From Vibrio cyclitrophicus (GTDB lineage: Bacteria; Pseudomonadota; Gammaproteobacteria; Enterobacterales; Vibrionaceae): a stretch of 64,000 nucleotides of DNA. Made by a program: the position numbers and the translations under genes. The notes beneath the pieces are model-generated. The model was not told the origin of the DNA. It did not search any database and saw nothing but the letters and a program-made list of their open reading frames with translations. The stretch is from positions 2,728,001 through 2,792,000 of the forward strand of contig CP065366.1 of the NCBI GenBank assembly GCA_023206055.1, written 5' to 3'. Positions 42,376 to 50,577 of the stretch are shown in pieces (the first letter of the stretch is position 1; every line of letters starts with the position of its first letter).

Positions 42376-43509
42376 TTAACCTAGTAGGCTAAGTGCCGAG
42401 TTCGGTGCTTGCTTCGCTTGAGCAAGAATCGAGCTTGAAGCTTGAGAAAGGATCTGAGACTTAGTCATCTGAGTCGTTTCTTTCGCGAAATCGGTATCTT
42501 TAATACGGCTCTTAGATGCGTTAACGTTCTCGTTAATGTTGTCTAAGTTGCTGATAGCGTGGTCGAAACGGTTTTGGAACGCACCTAGCTCAGCACGGTG
42601 GCTGTCTACGTACTTAAGTGCCGCATCGATTACAGCTACAGACTCTTGTGCGCCGCCAACTGATGTTACGTCGATAGTATCAACTGTTACATCTTTACCA
42701 GGTTGCATGCCTAGTTCGCCAGCAAGGCTGCCAGAGAATGCCACTTCGCCTTCAACTTTGTTGTTACCAGTAAACATTTGTAGCTTACCGTCTTCAGTTA
42801 CAGACGCTTTAACAGAATCTTGTTGACCGTTGATGTACGTTGCTAGCTCTTCGATGTCGTCACCCGCTTTCGCAGACACATCGATTTCTTGTGCTTGGCC
42901 GAAGTTATCAGTGAACGACATTTTTAGGTCGTTTGCGCCAGCTTGAACGTTCCAGTCTTTGTCTTTCGCGTTCTCAGTTTGGTAGCTCTTACCACCCATC
43001 TGAGCGTTATCAGAGCGCATGTCTTTCAGTTGAAGCATTACCGCTTCACCGTTGTCCGCACCGATTTGGAATGACTTAGTACCGTGAGTACCGTTAAGTA
43101 GCTTGTTGCCACCAAAAGACGTCGTTTCCGCGATACGGTTTAGCTCGTCGTTCAGTGCAGTTACTTCTTCTTGAATCGCTACACGCTCAGATTTTGAGTT
43201 TGAGCCGTTTGAAGATTGTAGAGACAAATCACGCATACGTTGCAGGATGTTCGTTGTCTCGTTCATTGCACCTTCAGCAGTTTGTGCAATAGAGATACCG
43301 TCATTCGCGTTACGTACAGCAACATCAAGACCACGGCTCTGAACGTTCAAACGATTTGAGATTTGTAGGCCCGCAGCGTCATCTTTCGCGCTGTTGATTT
43401 TAGAACCTGAAGCTAGACGCTCCATTGATGTTTGTTGTGCGCTGTTTGCATTGTTTAGGTAACGTTGCGCTGTCATCGCTGATACGTTTGTATTTACATT
43501 CACTGCCAT
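42376..43509 (-). CDS. Flagellin, copy 1 (polar-type)
   Basis: This 377-residue flagellin has the conserved N-terminal D0/D1 region (MAVNVNTNVSAMTAQRYL, then LASGSKINSAKDDAAGLQIS) and the C-terminal region ending in NSALSLLG. The variable middle (about 170-280) is the surface domain. It is exported by the flagellar apparatus without a signal peptide. The start is ATG 43509; the longer frame covers its promoter leader. It sits 296 bp after a second flagellin gene of identical length. Assignment to a Vibrio flaA-F name is not possible by eye. Confidence 0.95.
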   Translation of the reverse strand: MAVNVNTNVSAMTAQRYLNNANSAQQTSMERLASGSKINSAKDDAAGLQISNRLNVQSRGLDVAVRNANDGISIAQTAEGAMNETTNILQRMRDLSLQSSNGSNSKSERVAIQEEVTALNDELNRIAETTSFGGNKLLNGTHGTKSFQIGADNGEAVMLQLKDMRSDNAQMGGKSYQTENAKDKDWNVQAGANDLKMSFTDNFGQAQEIDVSAKAGDDIEELATYINGQQDSVKASVTEDGKLQMFTGNNKVEGEVAFSGSLAGELGMQPGKDVTVDTIDVTSVGGAQESVAVIDAALKYVDSHRAELGAFQNRFDHAISNLDNINENVNASKSRIKDTDFAKETTQMTKSQILSQASSSILAQAKQAPNSALSLLG

Positions 43510-43590
43510 GGTGACTTCTCCAATTGATTTTCCGGTATAGCGGTTTCCGACGTCTCGGAAAACCAAGTAGTTATCTCTAAGTTACTTTTA

Positions 43591-43617
43591 ATAACGGCGT
43601 GATTGGCGAAACCTTTA
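43591..43617 (-). promoter_or_regulatory. Sigma-28 promoter of flagellin copy 1
   Basis: On the minus strand, TAAA (43617-43614), 15 bp, and GCCGTTAT (43598-43591) match the FliA consensus TAAA-N15-GCCGATAA. It is about 80 bp upstream of the start codon. Confidence 0.75.
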
Positions 43618-43805
43618 GGAAAAAAACAACAAAATTAAAGAAATAACGATAAAGGGGAAGAAAGCGTGACTGGCAGTAAAATTATCAAAAAAAGATAAGA
43701 AAATCGCTAAAGTTGCCGAGAAGTCGGTCGAGCGACAATTAGTATTTTAATTAACCAAATGAACTGATTTAGCTGAAATACCTTTATAAGATTTGAGGTA
43801 ATTTA

Positions 43806-44939
43806 TTAGCCCAATAAGGTTAAGGCAAGGTTCGGCGCCTGCTTTGCTTGAGCCAGTATTGTGGTGCTCACCTGCTGCAAAATTTGTTGCTTAAGCATTT
43901 GAGTGGTTTCTTTGGCGTAATCGGTATCTTTGATTCTGCTGTTTGATGTCGCCAAGTTCTCATGAACATTTTCGAGATTATTAATCGCATGATCAAAGCG
44001 GTTTTGCATTGCCCCTAATTCAGAGCGATGACTATCCACGTACTTCATTGCTGTATCTAAAATAGAAACAGCGCGCTGCGCACCACCCACATCGGTCACA
44101 TTGATGTCATCGACTGATTCGTAATAACCCGCTGACATCGAAAGCTCACTGGCTAACGAACCTGAGAAAGAGATAGTGCCTGCCGTATCTTCACCAGACA
44201 TATAAATCTGAAGCTGACCGTCATCGTTGACGGAAGCAGATACGAGATCCGTTTGACCATTGATGTAAGTCGCCAGCTCTTCGATGTCATCGCCCGCCTT
44301 CGCATTAATGGTGATCTCTTGAGGCTGACCAAAACGATCGGTAAACGACATCGTCATATCATTTTGATTGGATTTCACTTCCCATGAATCACTGGCCATG
44401 CCATTAGCAACGTAGCTAAAGCCGCCCATGTTGATGTCATCAGTACGCATGTTTTTCAAACCTATCTGCACCGCTTCACCAGAACTGCCACCGATTTGAA
44501 AAGATGAGTGCCCAAAACTGCCATTAAGGAGCTTTTTACCACCGAATGAAGTGGTTTCGGCAATTCGATTCAGCTCATCATTTAAGGCGGTGACTTCTTC
44601 TTGAATCGCCGTCCTTTCCGACTGGCTATTCGAACCATTACTCGCTTGCAGTGACAAATCTCGCATGCGTTGCATGATATTGGTGGTTTCGTTCATCGCC
44701 CCTTCTGCAGTCTGCATAATGGAGATTCCGTCGTTGGCGTTTCGAACCGCGACATCAATACCGCTCATCTGCGCTTCTAGTCGATTTGAAATTTGTAAGC
44801 CAGCCGCATCGTCTTTTGCACTATTAATACGACTTCCTGAAGCTAAGCGCTCCAAAGATTGGTTCAGCATGTTGTTGGCATTCGACAGATTCCTCTGAGC
44901 CACCAGCGCTGAGACATTTGTATTAACAGTTATAGCCAT
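43806..44939 (-). CDS. Flagellin, copy 2 (polar-type)
   Basis: This 377-residue paralogue of the downstream flagellin has the same N-terminal (MAITVNTNVSALVAQRNL) and C-terminal (PNLALTLLG) domains and a diverged middle. The copies share FGQxQEI and KAGDDIEELATYINGQ in the surface region. It is preceded by its own sigma-28 promoter. No terminator was found between the two genes, so some co-transcription of copy 1 is possible. Confidence 0.95.
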   Translation of the reverse strand: MAITVNTNVSALVAQRNLSNANNMLNQSLERLASGSRINSAKDDAAGLQISNRLEAQMSGIDVAVRNANDGISIMQTAEGAMNETTNIMQRMRDLSLQASNGSNSQSERTAIQEEVTALNDELNRIAETTSFGGKKLLNGSFGHSSFQIGGSSGEAVQIGLKNMRTDDINMGGFSYVANGMASDSWEVKSNQNDMTMSFTDRFGQPQEITINAKAGDDIEELATYINGQTDLVSASVNDDGQLQIYMSGEDTAGTISFSGSLASELSMSAGYYESVDDINVTDVGGAQRAVSILDTAMKYVDSHRSELGAMQNRFDHAINNLENVHENLATSNSRIKDTDYAKETTQMLKQQILQQVSTTILAQAKQAPNLALTLLG

Positions 44940-44984
44940 AGACCTTCACTTACAAAAAGATGAATAAAACTCACGATTGCTCTT

Positions 44985-45011
44985 ATATCGACCAATCTAT
45001 CTAAAGCTTTA
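44985..45011 (-). promoter_or_regulatory. Sigma-28 promoter of flagellin copy 2
   Basis: On the minus strand, TAAA (45011-45008), 15 bp, and GTCGATAT (44992-44985) match the FliA consensus at most positions. The -35 element is 3 bp from the yfeX terminator. Confidence 0.7.
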
Positions 45012-45013
45012 AT

Positions 45014-45038
45014 AAAAAAGGAGCCCTGAGGCTCCCTT
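45014..45038 (-). terminator. Intrinsic terminator after yfeX
   Basis: On the minus strand, GGAGCC/GGCTCC with a 4-base loop, preceded by AAAG and followed by T6. It separates the peroxidase from the flagellin promoter. Confidence 0.92.
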
Positions 45039-45061
45039 TGTTTATTCTATTTTGAGACGAT

Positions 45062-45985
45062 TTACTTAACCGTTAATGCACTCAACATGTCAGTTGAAGG
45101 AGCAAAGTAGTAAGCGCCTGTCACCGCTTTAGTAAAGCGAAGCAGTTGATCTGTTTTGCCATCGGTTACGCCGTACATGCTCTCTAACATCGCATCAAAG
45201 TTATGGCGAACGTTACAGTAAGCAATGAACAGTAAGCCATGATCGCCTGTTGCTGTTCCGTAAGGCAGGCTGTGACGAACGATTTTAAGACCCTTGCCTT
45301 CTTCTTTAATATCCACACGACCAACGTGAGACGCCGCAGGAACATCGTCTAGCTCAATTGAATCGGGCTTAGTACGACCAACAACTTTCTCTTGTGCCGA
45401 TACATTCAATCGGTTCCAAGCAGGTAGGTTATGCACAAAACGTTGCACCATCACATAACTACCGCCAGCAAATTCACCTTCAGGTACAATCGCCACTTCA
45501 GCGCGCTGTGCGTCTTTCGGGTTTTCGGTGCCATCAACGAAATCGGTCATGTCACGTGAATCTAGGAAGCGGTAACCGTAGGTTTCATCAACTACTTCAA
45601 CGTCTGCAGCTACTTCAGATAGCAATTTACGTAGGATGAAGAAGTGCAGATCGTGTCGATTTGAATGACAGTGAATCAGAACATCAGACAATGTGCTCGG
45701 TGCAGTGACATCACCTTCACCAAGCGCAGGGAAATCAATGAGGTCCGACGGAGCTGCTTGCTCGAACTTATCCCAAAAAGCTTTTGAGAACGCAACCGAT
45801 GCCGTTAAGTTCGCATCAGGCTGAGCTTGATTTAGCTCTTCGATTAGCGCAGGAATCTTTTGAATTTCTGCTAATACGTCAGCAGCGTTAGCATTCACTT
45901 TTAGTTGAACGTAAAGAGCGAAAGGCCCAGCTTCTGGCAAGATAGCACTTTGAATTTGAGACTGCTCATTTGAGATGTTAAGCAT
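45062..45985 (-). CDS. yfeX: Dyp-type heme peroxidase (YfeX-like)
   Basis: This 307-residue cytoplasmic Dyp-type peroxidase has the GxxDG-type signature FVDGTENP with distal Asp151, a proximal heme-ligand His candidate at 220 (PAASHVGR), and Arg237. Its neighbours match E. coli yfeX (near yfeZ and crr). In Vibrio parahaemolyticus a peroxidase next to the flagellins was named PerA. The role of YfeX is disputed (heme peroxidase or deferrochelation). AAAGGA precedes the ATG. Confidence 0.9.
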   Translation of the reverse strand: MLNISNEQSQIQSAILPEAGPFALYVQLKVNANAADVLAEIQKIPALIEELNQAQPDANLTASVAFSKAFWDKFEQAAPSDLIDFPALGEGDVTAPSTLSDVLIHCHSNRHDLHFFILRKLLSEVAADVEVVDETYGYRFLDSRDMTDFVDGTENPKDAQRAEVAIVPEGEFAGGSYVMVQRFVHNLPAWNRLNVSAQEKVVGRTKPDSIELDDVPAASHVGRVDIKEEGKGLKIVRHSLPYGTATGDHGLLFIAYCNVRHNFDAMLESMYGVTDGKTDQLLRFTKAVTGAYYFAPSTDMLSALTVK

Positions 45986-46050
45986 AGATTAATCCTTTCA
46001 TTTTTAGCTTCTAAGTATAATTGTGAACGGGACAAATGTTTTGATGAGAA

Positions 46051-46527
46051 TCAGTCTTCTAGCTCGACCGCTTTAAAGCAATCTTTAGCGGTATGACTAT
46101 TGGTTAGATAAAGAGCTAACCACAGGAGTAACAATAAAGTTACCCCATTCGACCAACGAAACCATCCGTTATCCAAATAGATTAAATAAAGGGTATGAGA
46201 GCTCTGTGCCAAGATAGCCATCATGGTCACCCCGCGTCCCCATGACACGACTTTGTTAAGGCGCTTTCTATCTGGAGATCTTAGCCCAAATAACCACATC
46301 AGTAGCAAGCTAGGAACGCTCAATGCAATTCCAACATAAAACATTTGATGGTCTGGATAGATAATTTCGAGGATATCCGTGCCCGACTCTCGGCTTGCTC
46401 CTGCGACAATGAAAACAACCAAAGCTTTCGCCAGATACAGCCAACCTAACCATAAAAGGATTGGGGCTTTTAAAAAGCCGTGCTTATCGTATTGTTCTAT
46501 GGAGTGCCGCACAAATCTCACTTTCAC
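46051..46527 (-). CDS. DUF2919 membrane protein (YfeZ-like)
   Basis: This 158-residue integral membrane protein has about four hydrophobic helices (near 20-42, 63-83, 98-115 and 125-142). It resembles DUF2919 proteins such as E. coli YfeZ, which lies near yfeX there also. The start shown is GTG 46527; further in-frame GTG codons lie just downstream and the correct one is uncertain. Function unknown. Confidence 0.78.
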   Translation of the reverse strand: MKVRFVRHSIEQYDKHGFLKAPILLWLGWLYLAKALVVFIVAGASRESGTDILEIIYPDHQMFYVGIALSVPSLLLMWLFGLRSPDRKRLNKVVSWGRGVTMMAILAQSSHTLYLIYLDNGWFRWSNGVTLLLLLWLALYLTNSHTAKDCFKAVELED

Positions 46528-46621
46528 TTATTTTAAAACCAACACTTTAACGCAAATCATTCATACTTAACTAGCTTTGCGTTATCTTAGTAGCCAATCC
46601 GTTTTAATTATCGAACTCAGT

Positions 46622-46966
46622 ATGAAAAAGAAAACTAATACGCCGTCTGTTGAATCTCAACAAGAAGCACTGAAGATAGCCAAAGCGACTCAAAAGCCAG
46701 CTCAAACCAAAGAGCAAACCAAGTTGATTGCTCAAGGTATCGAGAAAGGCATCGCACTTTACAAGAAACAGCAAAAAGAACGCAGTCGCCAAGCTGATAA
46801 AGCAAAAAAACGCGTACAGAAAGAGAAGCAGACTCAACAAGCTAATCTAGACGAAGAGAACAATGTAGACGCGAGTGTTGAAACAACATCAAATCACGCC
46901 AGTAAATTGCCGTGGTTACTATTGATCGCAAGCTGGGTAGGTTTCGCGATTTATTTGATGAAATAG
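46622..46966 (+). CDS. DUF2956 protein, C-terminally anchored
   Basis: This 114-residue protein has a very basic, Lys/Gln-rich N-terminal region with coiled-coil character (about 20-80, GIALYKKQQKERSRQADKAKKR) and a single C-terminal transmembrane helix (LPWLLLIASWVGFAIYLM). It matches the DUF2956 family. The start is taken as ATG 46622 as the frame to the left is not conserved. The next gene begins 12 bp downstream, so they are in one operon. Function unknown. Confidence 0.8.
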   Translation: MKKKTNTPSVESQQEALKIAKATQKPAQTKEQTKLIAQGIEKGIALYKKQQKERSRQADKAKKRVQKEKQTQQANLDEENNVDASVETTSNHASKLPWLLLIASWVGFAIYLMK

Positions 46967-46978
46967 CAGGGTAAACGA

Positions 46979-47311
46979 ATGAAAAAGGAATTAGTCGCTT
47001 TGACCATGAGTGGTGCATTGCTAGGTTGCACGACACCGACATCAGCTCCTCACAATGAAGCGGACAAAGTACAAATGGATTTCCACGGTATGATTAATAT
47101 CGAACAATGCGAGTATAAAGGGGAAGTCACGGGCAGTGAAGGCCATTGGTACAGCTACCTATTCTTTCCCAATGACACATTGATTCAAGGCGCCATGAAT
47201 GAACTCAAGTCGAATACGATTGAGCTAGGCGCAGATACCGTGATATTCACACTTCCCCAAGATTTTTCCACATCTGTGACTATGCTGGGAACTGCCTATC
47301 TGTGTAAGTAA
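46979..47311 (+). CDS. DUF4156-type lipoprotein
   Basis: This 110-residue protein has a short lipoprotein signal with lipobox LLGC (Cys17), and a globular domain with Cys residues in QCEYKGE and the C-terminal AYLCK. The pattern (GSEGHWYSY, NELKSNTIELGADTV) fits the DUF4156 family. It follows the DUF2956 gene after 12 bp. It is likely outer-membrane or periplasmic; no function is known. Confidence 0.78.
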   Translation: MKKELVALTMSGALLGCTTPTSAPHNEADKVQMDFHGMINIEQCEYKGEVTGSEGHWYSYLFFPNDTLIQGAMNELKSNTIELGADTVIFTLPQDFSTSVTMLGTAYLCK

Positions 47312-47376
47312 ATCGAAACGTAATGAGGTCGCTCACCACTCAAATGAGCGTCATACTACCCGACGACTTCTACTAC

Positions 47377-47405
47377 AAAAAAAGAAAGCCAGCTTTCGCT
47401 GGCTT
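47377..47405 (-). terminator. Terminator overlapping the wHTH gene stop codon
   Basis: On the minus strand, AAGCCAGC-GAAA-GCTGGCTT has a GAAA tetraloop and a T-rich tail. The stop codon TAA (47406-47404) begins the left arm of the stem. Confidence 0.88.
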
Positions 47406-47691
47406 ATGCACTAAATCCAAGGCTTGTTGCTATATCGCCTTTACGCTGGATAACCCATTGACTGTCAAATGGCCCCCAGTCGGATAACTGGTAATAGCCA
47501 TCATTATGACGTCGCCCATCTTGAACAAACATAAGTTCGATACCGATCCCCGGTAACGCCTTGAGTACATCTTGAATAGTACGACGAGGCCACCCCGTTT
47601 TTTCGATGAGTTTAGGCACATTTGGCCTATCAAGGCTTTCCACTAACAATGCTAAATATAGCCGCCTTGCAAAAACAGGACTCAACTCCAT
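47404..47691 (-). CDS. Small winged-helix DNA-binding protein
   Basis: This 95-residue protein appears to be a winged helix-turn-helix: ARRLYLALLVESLDRPNVPKLIEKTGWPRRTIQDVLKAL fits helices 1-3, with TGWPRRTIQDVLKAL as recognition helix, and the wing is GIELMFVQDGRRHNDGYYQL. The start is ATG 47691, because AGGAGG lies 5 bases before it; the reading from GTG 47697 would overlap it. It is a putative transcription factor of unknown target. Confidence 0.75.
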   Translation of the reverse strand: MELSPVFARRLYLALLVESLDRPNVPKLIEKTGWPRRTIQDVLKALPGIGIELMFVQDGRRHNDGYYQLSDWGPFDSQWVIQRKGDIATSLGFSA

Positions 47692-47896
47692 TGACACCTC
47701 CTATATATGTGCAGCTCAATTATTTCTTTTTTCGCTGACAACATGTTGAGGCTGATCAATAAGTCTCCAATAGTGACATTTTCTTACGCTTTTTTTTCAC
47801 TCTATGAAATATTCATCACTCTATTTTGTCTGAGTTGCCGCTTCCTGATAGGATTCAACTCATAACAATGAAATAAAATCACTCAAAGGAAGAATA

Positions 47897-48244
47897 ATGA
47901 CTATCACCATGTTTGGCATTCCAAACTGCGACACCATCAAAAAAGCAAAGAAATGGCTCGAAGCTGAAGGTATCGAGTTCGAATTTCACGATTATCGCAA
48001 ACAAGGTATCACAGAAGAGCTAGTAACAAGCTTTTGCTCTGAGCTAGGTTGGGAACTTGTGCTAAACAAACGTGGTACGACTTATCGCCAACTTTCTCAA
48101 GAGCAGAAAGACACATTGACGGAAGAAAAAGCCGTCGCGCTGCTTGTTGAACAACCAGCAATGATTAAGCGCCCTATCTTGAAAGCCGATGGCAAGCTTC
48201 ATGTTGGCTTCAAAGCTGACCAATACGCTGCTATTTTTGCGTAA
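47897..48244 (+). CDS. yffB: ArsC/Spx-family reductase YffB
   Basis: This 115-residue thioredoxin-fold protein of the ArsC/Spx family has its single active Cys11 in GIPNCDTIKKAKKWL, and HDYRKQGI and LNKRGTTYRQL typical of YffB rather than the arsenate reductase. It stands immediately upstream of dapE as in E. coli. GSH-dependent reductase activity is inferred; the true substrate is unknown. AAAGGAAG precedes the ATG. Confidence 0.88.
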   Translation: MTITMFGIPNCDTIKKAKKWLEAEGIEFEFHDYRKQGITEELVTSFCSELGWELVLNKRGTTYRQLSQEQKDTLTEEKAVALLVEQPAMIKRPILKADGKLHVGFKADQYAAIFA

Positions 48245-48355
48245 TCAGCAATTTTCGTAATAAGCAAATTAGAACAGATAACAAGACGTTGAACTGCCCC
48301 TATTCAACGCCTGAAATTAATGACTAGACGTTTTATTTAAACAAGGAATTCAAGG

Positions 48356-49492
48356 ATGACAGATAGCCCAACTTTGGCTCTGGCAAAAGACCTCATTAGC
48401 CGCCAATCGGTAACCCCTGAAGATGCAGGCTGCCAAGAGCTGATGATTAATCGCTTAAAAGCGCTCGGTTTTGAAATCGAAGTAATGGTATTTGAAGATA
48501 CGACAAACTTTTGGGCTCGTCGTGGTACCGAAGCTCCTCTGTTTGCCTTTGCTGGCCACACTGATGTTGTACCTGCAGGCCCAATCGAACAATGGAACAC
48601 TAAGCCATTCGAACCGACTATCGTAGACGGCTTCCTACACGGTCGCGGTGCAGCGGACATGAAAGGTTCTCTGGCTTCAATGATCGTTGCCGTAGAACAA
48701 TTCATCGCTAAGCATCCTGATCACACAGGTTCAATCGGCTTCCTTATCACATCGGATGAAGAAGGCCCGTTTATCAACGGTACCGTACGTGTTGTTGAGA
48801 CACTGATGGCACGCGGTGAGAACATCGACATGTGTATTGTTGGCGAACCATCAAGCACTGAATTCGTAGGTGATGTTGTGAAAAACGGCCGTCGTGGCTC
48901 TATCACAGGCGATCTAACGGTTAAAGGTACACAAGGTCATGTTGCCTACCCTCACCTTGCGAACAACCCGGTACACAGCTCTCTGCTTGCAATCAACGAG
49001 TTGGCAACGACTGAGTGGGACAAAGGTAATGATTACTTCCCACCAACCAGTTTCCAAATCCCAAATGTAAGCGCAGGTACGGGGGCTTCCAACGTGATTC
49101 CTGGTGAGTTTAATGTTCAGTTTAACCTGCGTTTTAGCACCGAGTTAAGCAACGACATCATCGTTGAACGAATCACAACAACGCTCGATAAGTACGACTT
49201 CGAATACGATCTGAAATGGACATTCAATGGCGACCCGTTCTTAACAGATGCAGGCTCATTACTTGATGCTATTGTCGATGCAGTAGGTCATGTAAATGAT
49301 GTTAAGCCTGCATTGCTTACCACCGGTGGTACATCAGATGGTCGCTTTATTGCTCGCATGAAAGGGCAAGTGGTTGAACTAGGCCCTGTGAACGCGACGA
49401 TTCACAAGGTTAACGAATGCGTGAAAGTGGCTGATTTAGAAAAGCTAACTGACATGTACGAAAGAACATTGGTGAACCTGTTCGCTAAATAG
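48356..49492 (+). CDS. dapE: Succinyl-diaminopimelate desuccinylase
   Basis: The enzyme removes succinate from N-succinyl-L,L-diaminopimelate in lysine and peptidoglycan synthesis. It is a dinuclear zinc M20 enzyme of 378 residues. Metal and catalytic residues are His68 and Asp70 in FAGHTDVVP, GRGAADMKG, the Glu in TSDEEGP, and the late TTGGTSDGRF and ATIHKVNE segments. It follows yffB by 111 bp. dapA lies in this window too but in another unit. Confidence 0.97.
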   Translation: MTDSPTLALAKDLISRQSVTPEDAGCQELMINRLKALGFEIEVMVFEDTTNFWARRGTEAPLFAFAGHTDVVPAGPIEQWNTKPFEPTIVDGFLHGRGAADMKGSLASMIVAVEQFIAKHPDHTGSIGFLITSDEEGPFINGTVRVVETLMARGENIDMCIVGEPSSTEFVGDVVKNGRRGSITGDLTVKGTQGHVAYPHLANNPVHSSLLAINELATTEWDKGNDYFPPTSFQIPNVSAGTGASNVIPGEFNVQFNLRFSTELSNDIIVERITTTLDKYDFEYDLKWTFNGDPFLTDAGSLLDAIVDAVGHVNDVKPALLTTGGTSDGRFIARMKGQVVELGPVNATIHKVNECVKVADLEKLTDMYERTLVNLFAK

Positions 49493-49538
49493 TTCTTTAA
49501 TCAGCGATTCATAGCATCTAATTATTGAGAGACACGTT

Positions 49539-50213
49539 ATGACACCAGAGCAGCTAACCGGACAATCAGATTCTCACCTAGAGCCTAACCTGATTGGCAC
49601 CAAGACATTCTTGGTTCACAGTGATGTCAAAGATGATCTGAACAATTTGATTGAAGCTGCTCAACTCGCTGGTTTTAAAATGGAGATTGCCAGTGGCTTT
49701 CGCGACTATGAAAGGCAGTCTCTGATTTGGAACCGTAAGTTTTCTGGTGAAGCACCAATATTAGATTCAGAAAGCCAACCTCTTGATGTATCTACACTCA
49801 CTGAGCATCAAAAGTTATCAGCTATCCTGAGATGGTCCGCGCTTCCCGGTGCGAGCCGTCACCACTGGGGTTGTGACTTCGATGTCTTTGCTCGTAACCA
49901 CTTACCTGAAGGCATGCTGCTGCAATTAGAACCTTGGGAATACCTTACAGGCCACCAGCAAGCGTTTTACCAATGGCTTGTTGCCAATGCATCTCAATAT
50001 GGGTTCTTCTTTCCTTACAGCCAAGACCTCGGCGGTGTGGCGATAGAACCTTGGCATATTAGCCATCGTAAAGTTTCACAGTTGTGTTTATCACAGTTAT
50101 CTCCCACTTTACTTGGCAAGCAACTCCAATCTAAGTCAATATTAGGGTATGAGATAATTATGGAGCAGCTAGACGAGATCTATGCGCGCTTCGTGGCGAA
50201 TATCAGTCATTAG
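49539..50213 (+). CDS. M15-family D,D-carboxypeptidase-like protein
   Basis: This 224-residue zinc peptidase resembles VanY/M15 D-alanyl-D-alanine carboxypeptidases. The signatures are SGFRDYERQ, ASRHHWGCDFDVF, with zinc-binding His and Asp, and GVAIEPWHISH with the last His. It has no obvious N-terminal signal peptide, so cellular location is uncertain. It may trim peptidoglycan peptides. It follows dapE by 46 bp and precedes the DUF2897 gene by 8 bp, so an operon is probable. Confidence 0.83.
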   Translation: MTPEQLTGQSDSHLEPNLIGTKTFLVHSDVKDDLNNLIEAAQLAGFKMEIASGFRDYERQSLIWNRKFSGEAPILDSESQPLDVSTLTEHQKLSAILRWSALPGASRHHWGCDFDVFARNHLPEGMLLQLEPWEYLTGHQQAFYQWLVANASQYGFFFPYSQDLGGVAIEPWHISHRKVSQLCLSQLSPTLLGKQLQSKSILGYEIIMEQLDEIYARFVANISH

Positions 50214-50221
50214 GAGCGCTT

Positions 50222-50431
50222 ATGTTGGAGTGGCTTACAAACCCTTGGGTTATCATCATCATCGTAGTTAGCGTTGTGGTGGGTAACATCGCAGCTCTCA
50301 AACAGACCGCCAATATGGATCTGACAGGTCGTAACAAAACAGAACGAGACTTAGATAAGCTCAATCGATTGGATAAGCAGAATCAAGAGAAAGCTGAAAA
50401 AGAAGAGTCCAAAGACAATAAAGATGTTTAG
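50222..50431 (+). CDS. DUF2897 small membrane protein
   Basis: This 69-residue protein has one N-terminal transmembrane helix (about 6-28, PWVIIIIVVSVVVGNIAAL) and a charged, Lys/Glu-rich cytoplasmic tail. It matches DUF2897 proteins such as E. coli YpfN, which also follows dapE. AGGAGC precedes the ATG. It is the last gene of the dapE-M15 unit. Confidence 0.82.
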   Translation: MLEWLTNPWVIIIIVVSVVVGNIAALKQTANMDLTGRNKTERDLDKLNRLDKQNQEKAEKEESKDNKDV

Positions 50432-50486
50432 CCTTTTTACTTTGGTCCACTAGCCTGATTGATCTACAGGCTACTGAAAACGGATA

Positions 50487-50518
50487 CAAAAAAAAGGACA
50501 CATTGTGTCCTCTTTTTT
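50487..50518. terminator. Bidirectional terminator before bamC
   Basis: AAAAAAGGACACA/TGTGTCCTCTTTTTT ends the DUF2897 transcript (+). The A8 tract makes it also function for bamC (-). A second hairpin CAGAGCTGA/TCAGCTCTG (50537-50560) lies between it and bamC. Confidence 0.88.
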
Positions 50519-50577
50519 ATTGGCTTTAGCTAATCACAGAGCTGATTTTACTCAGCTCTGAAACGGCTTAAGTGCAA

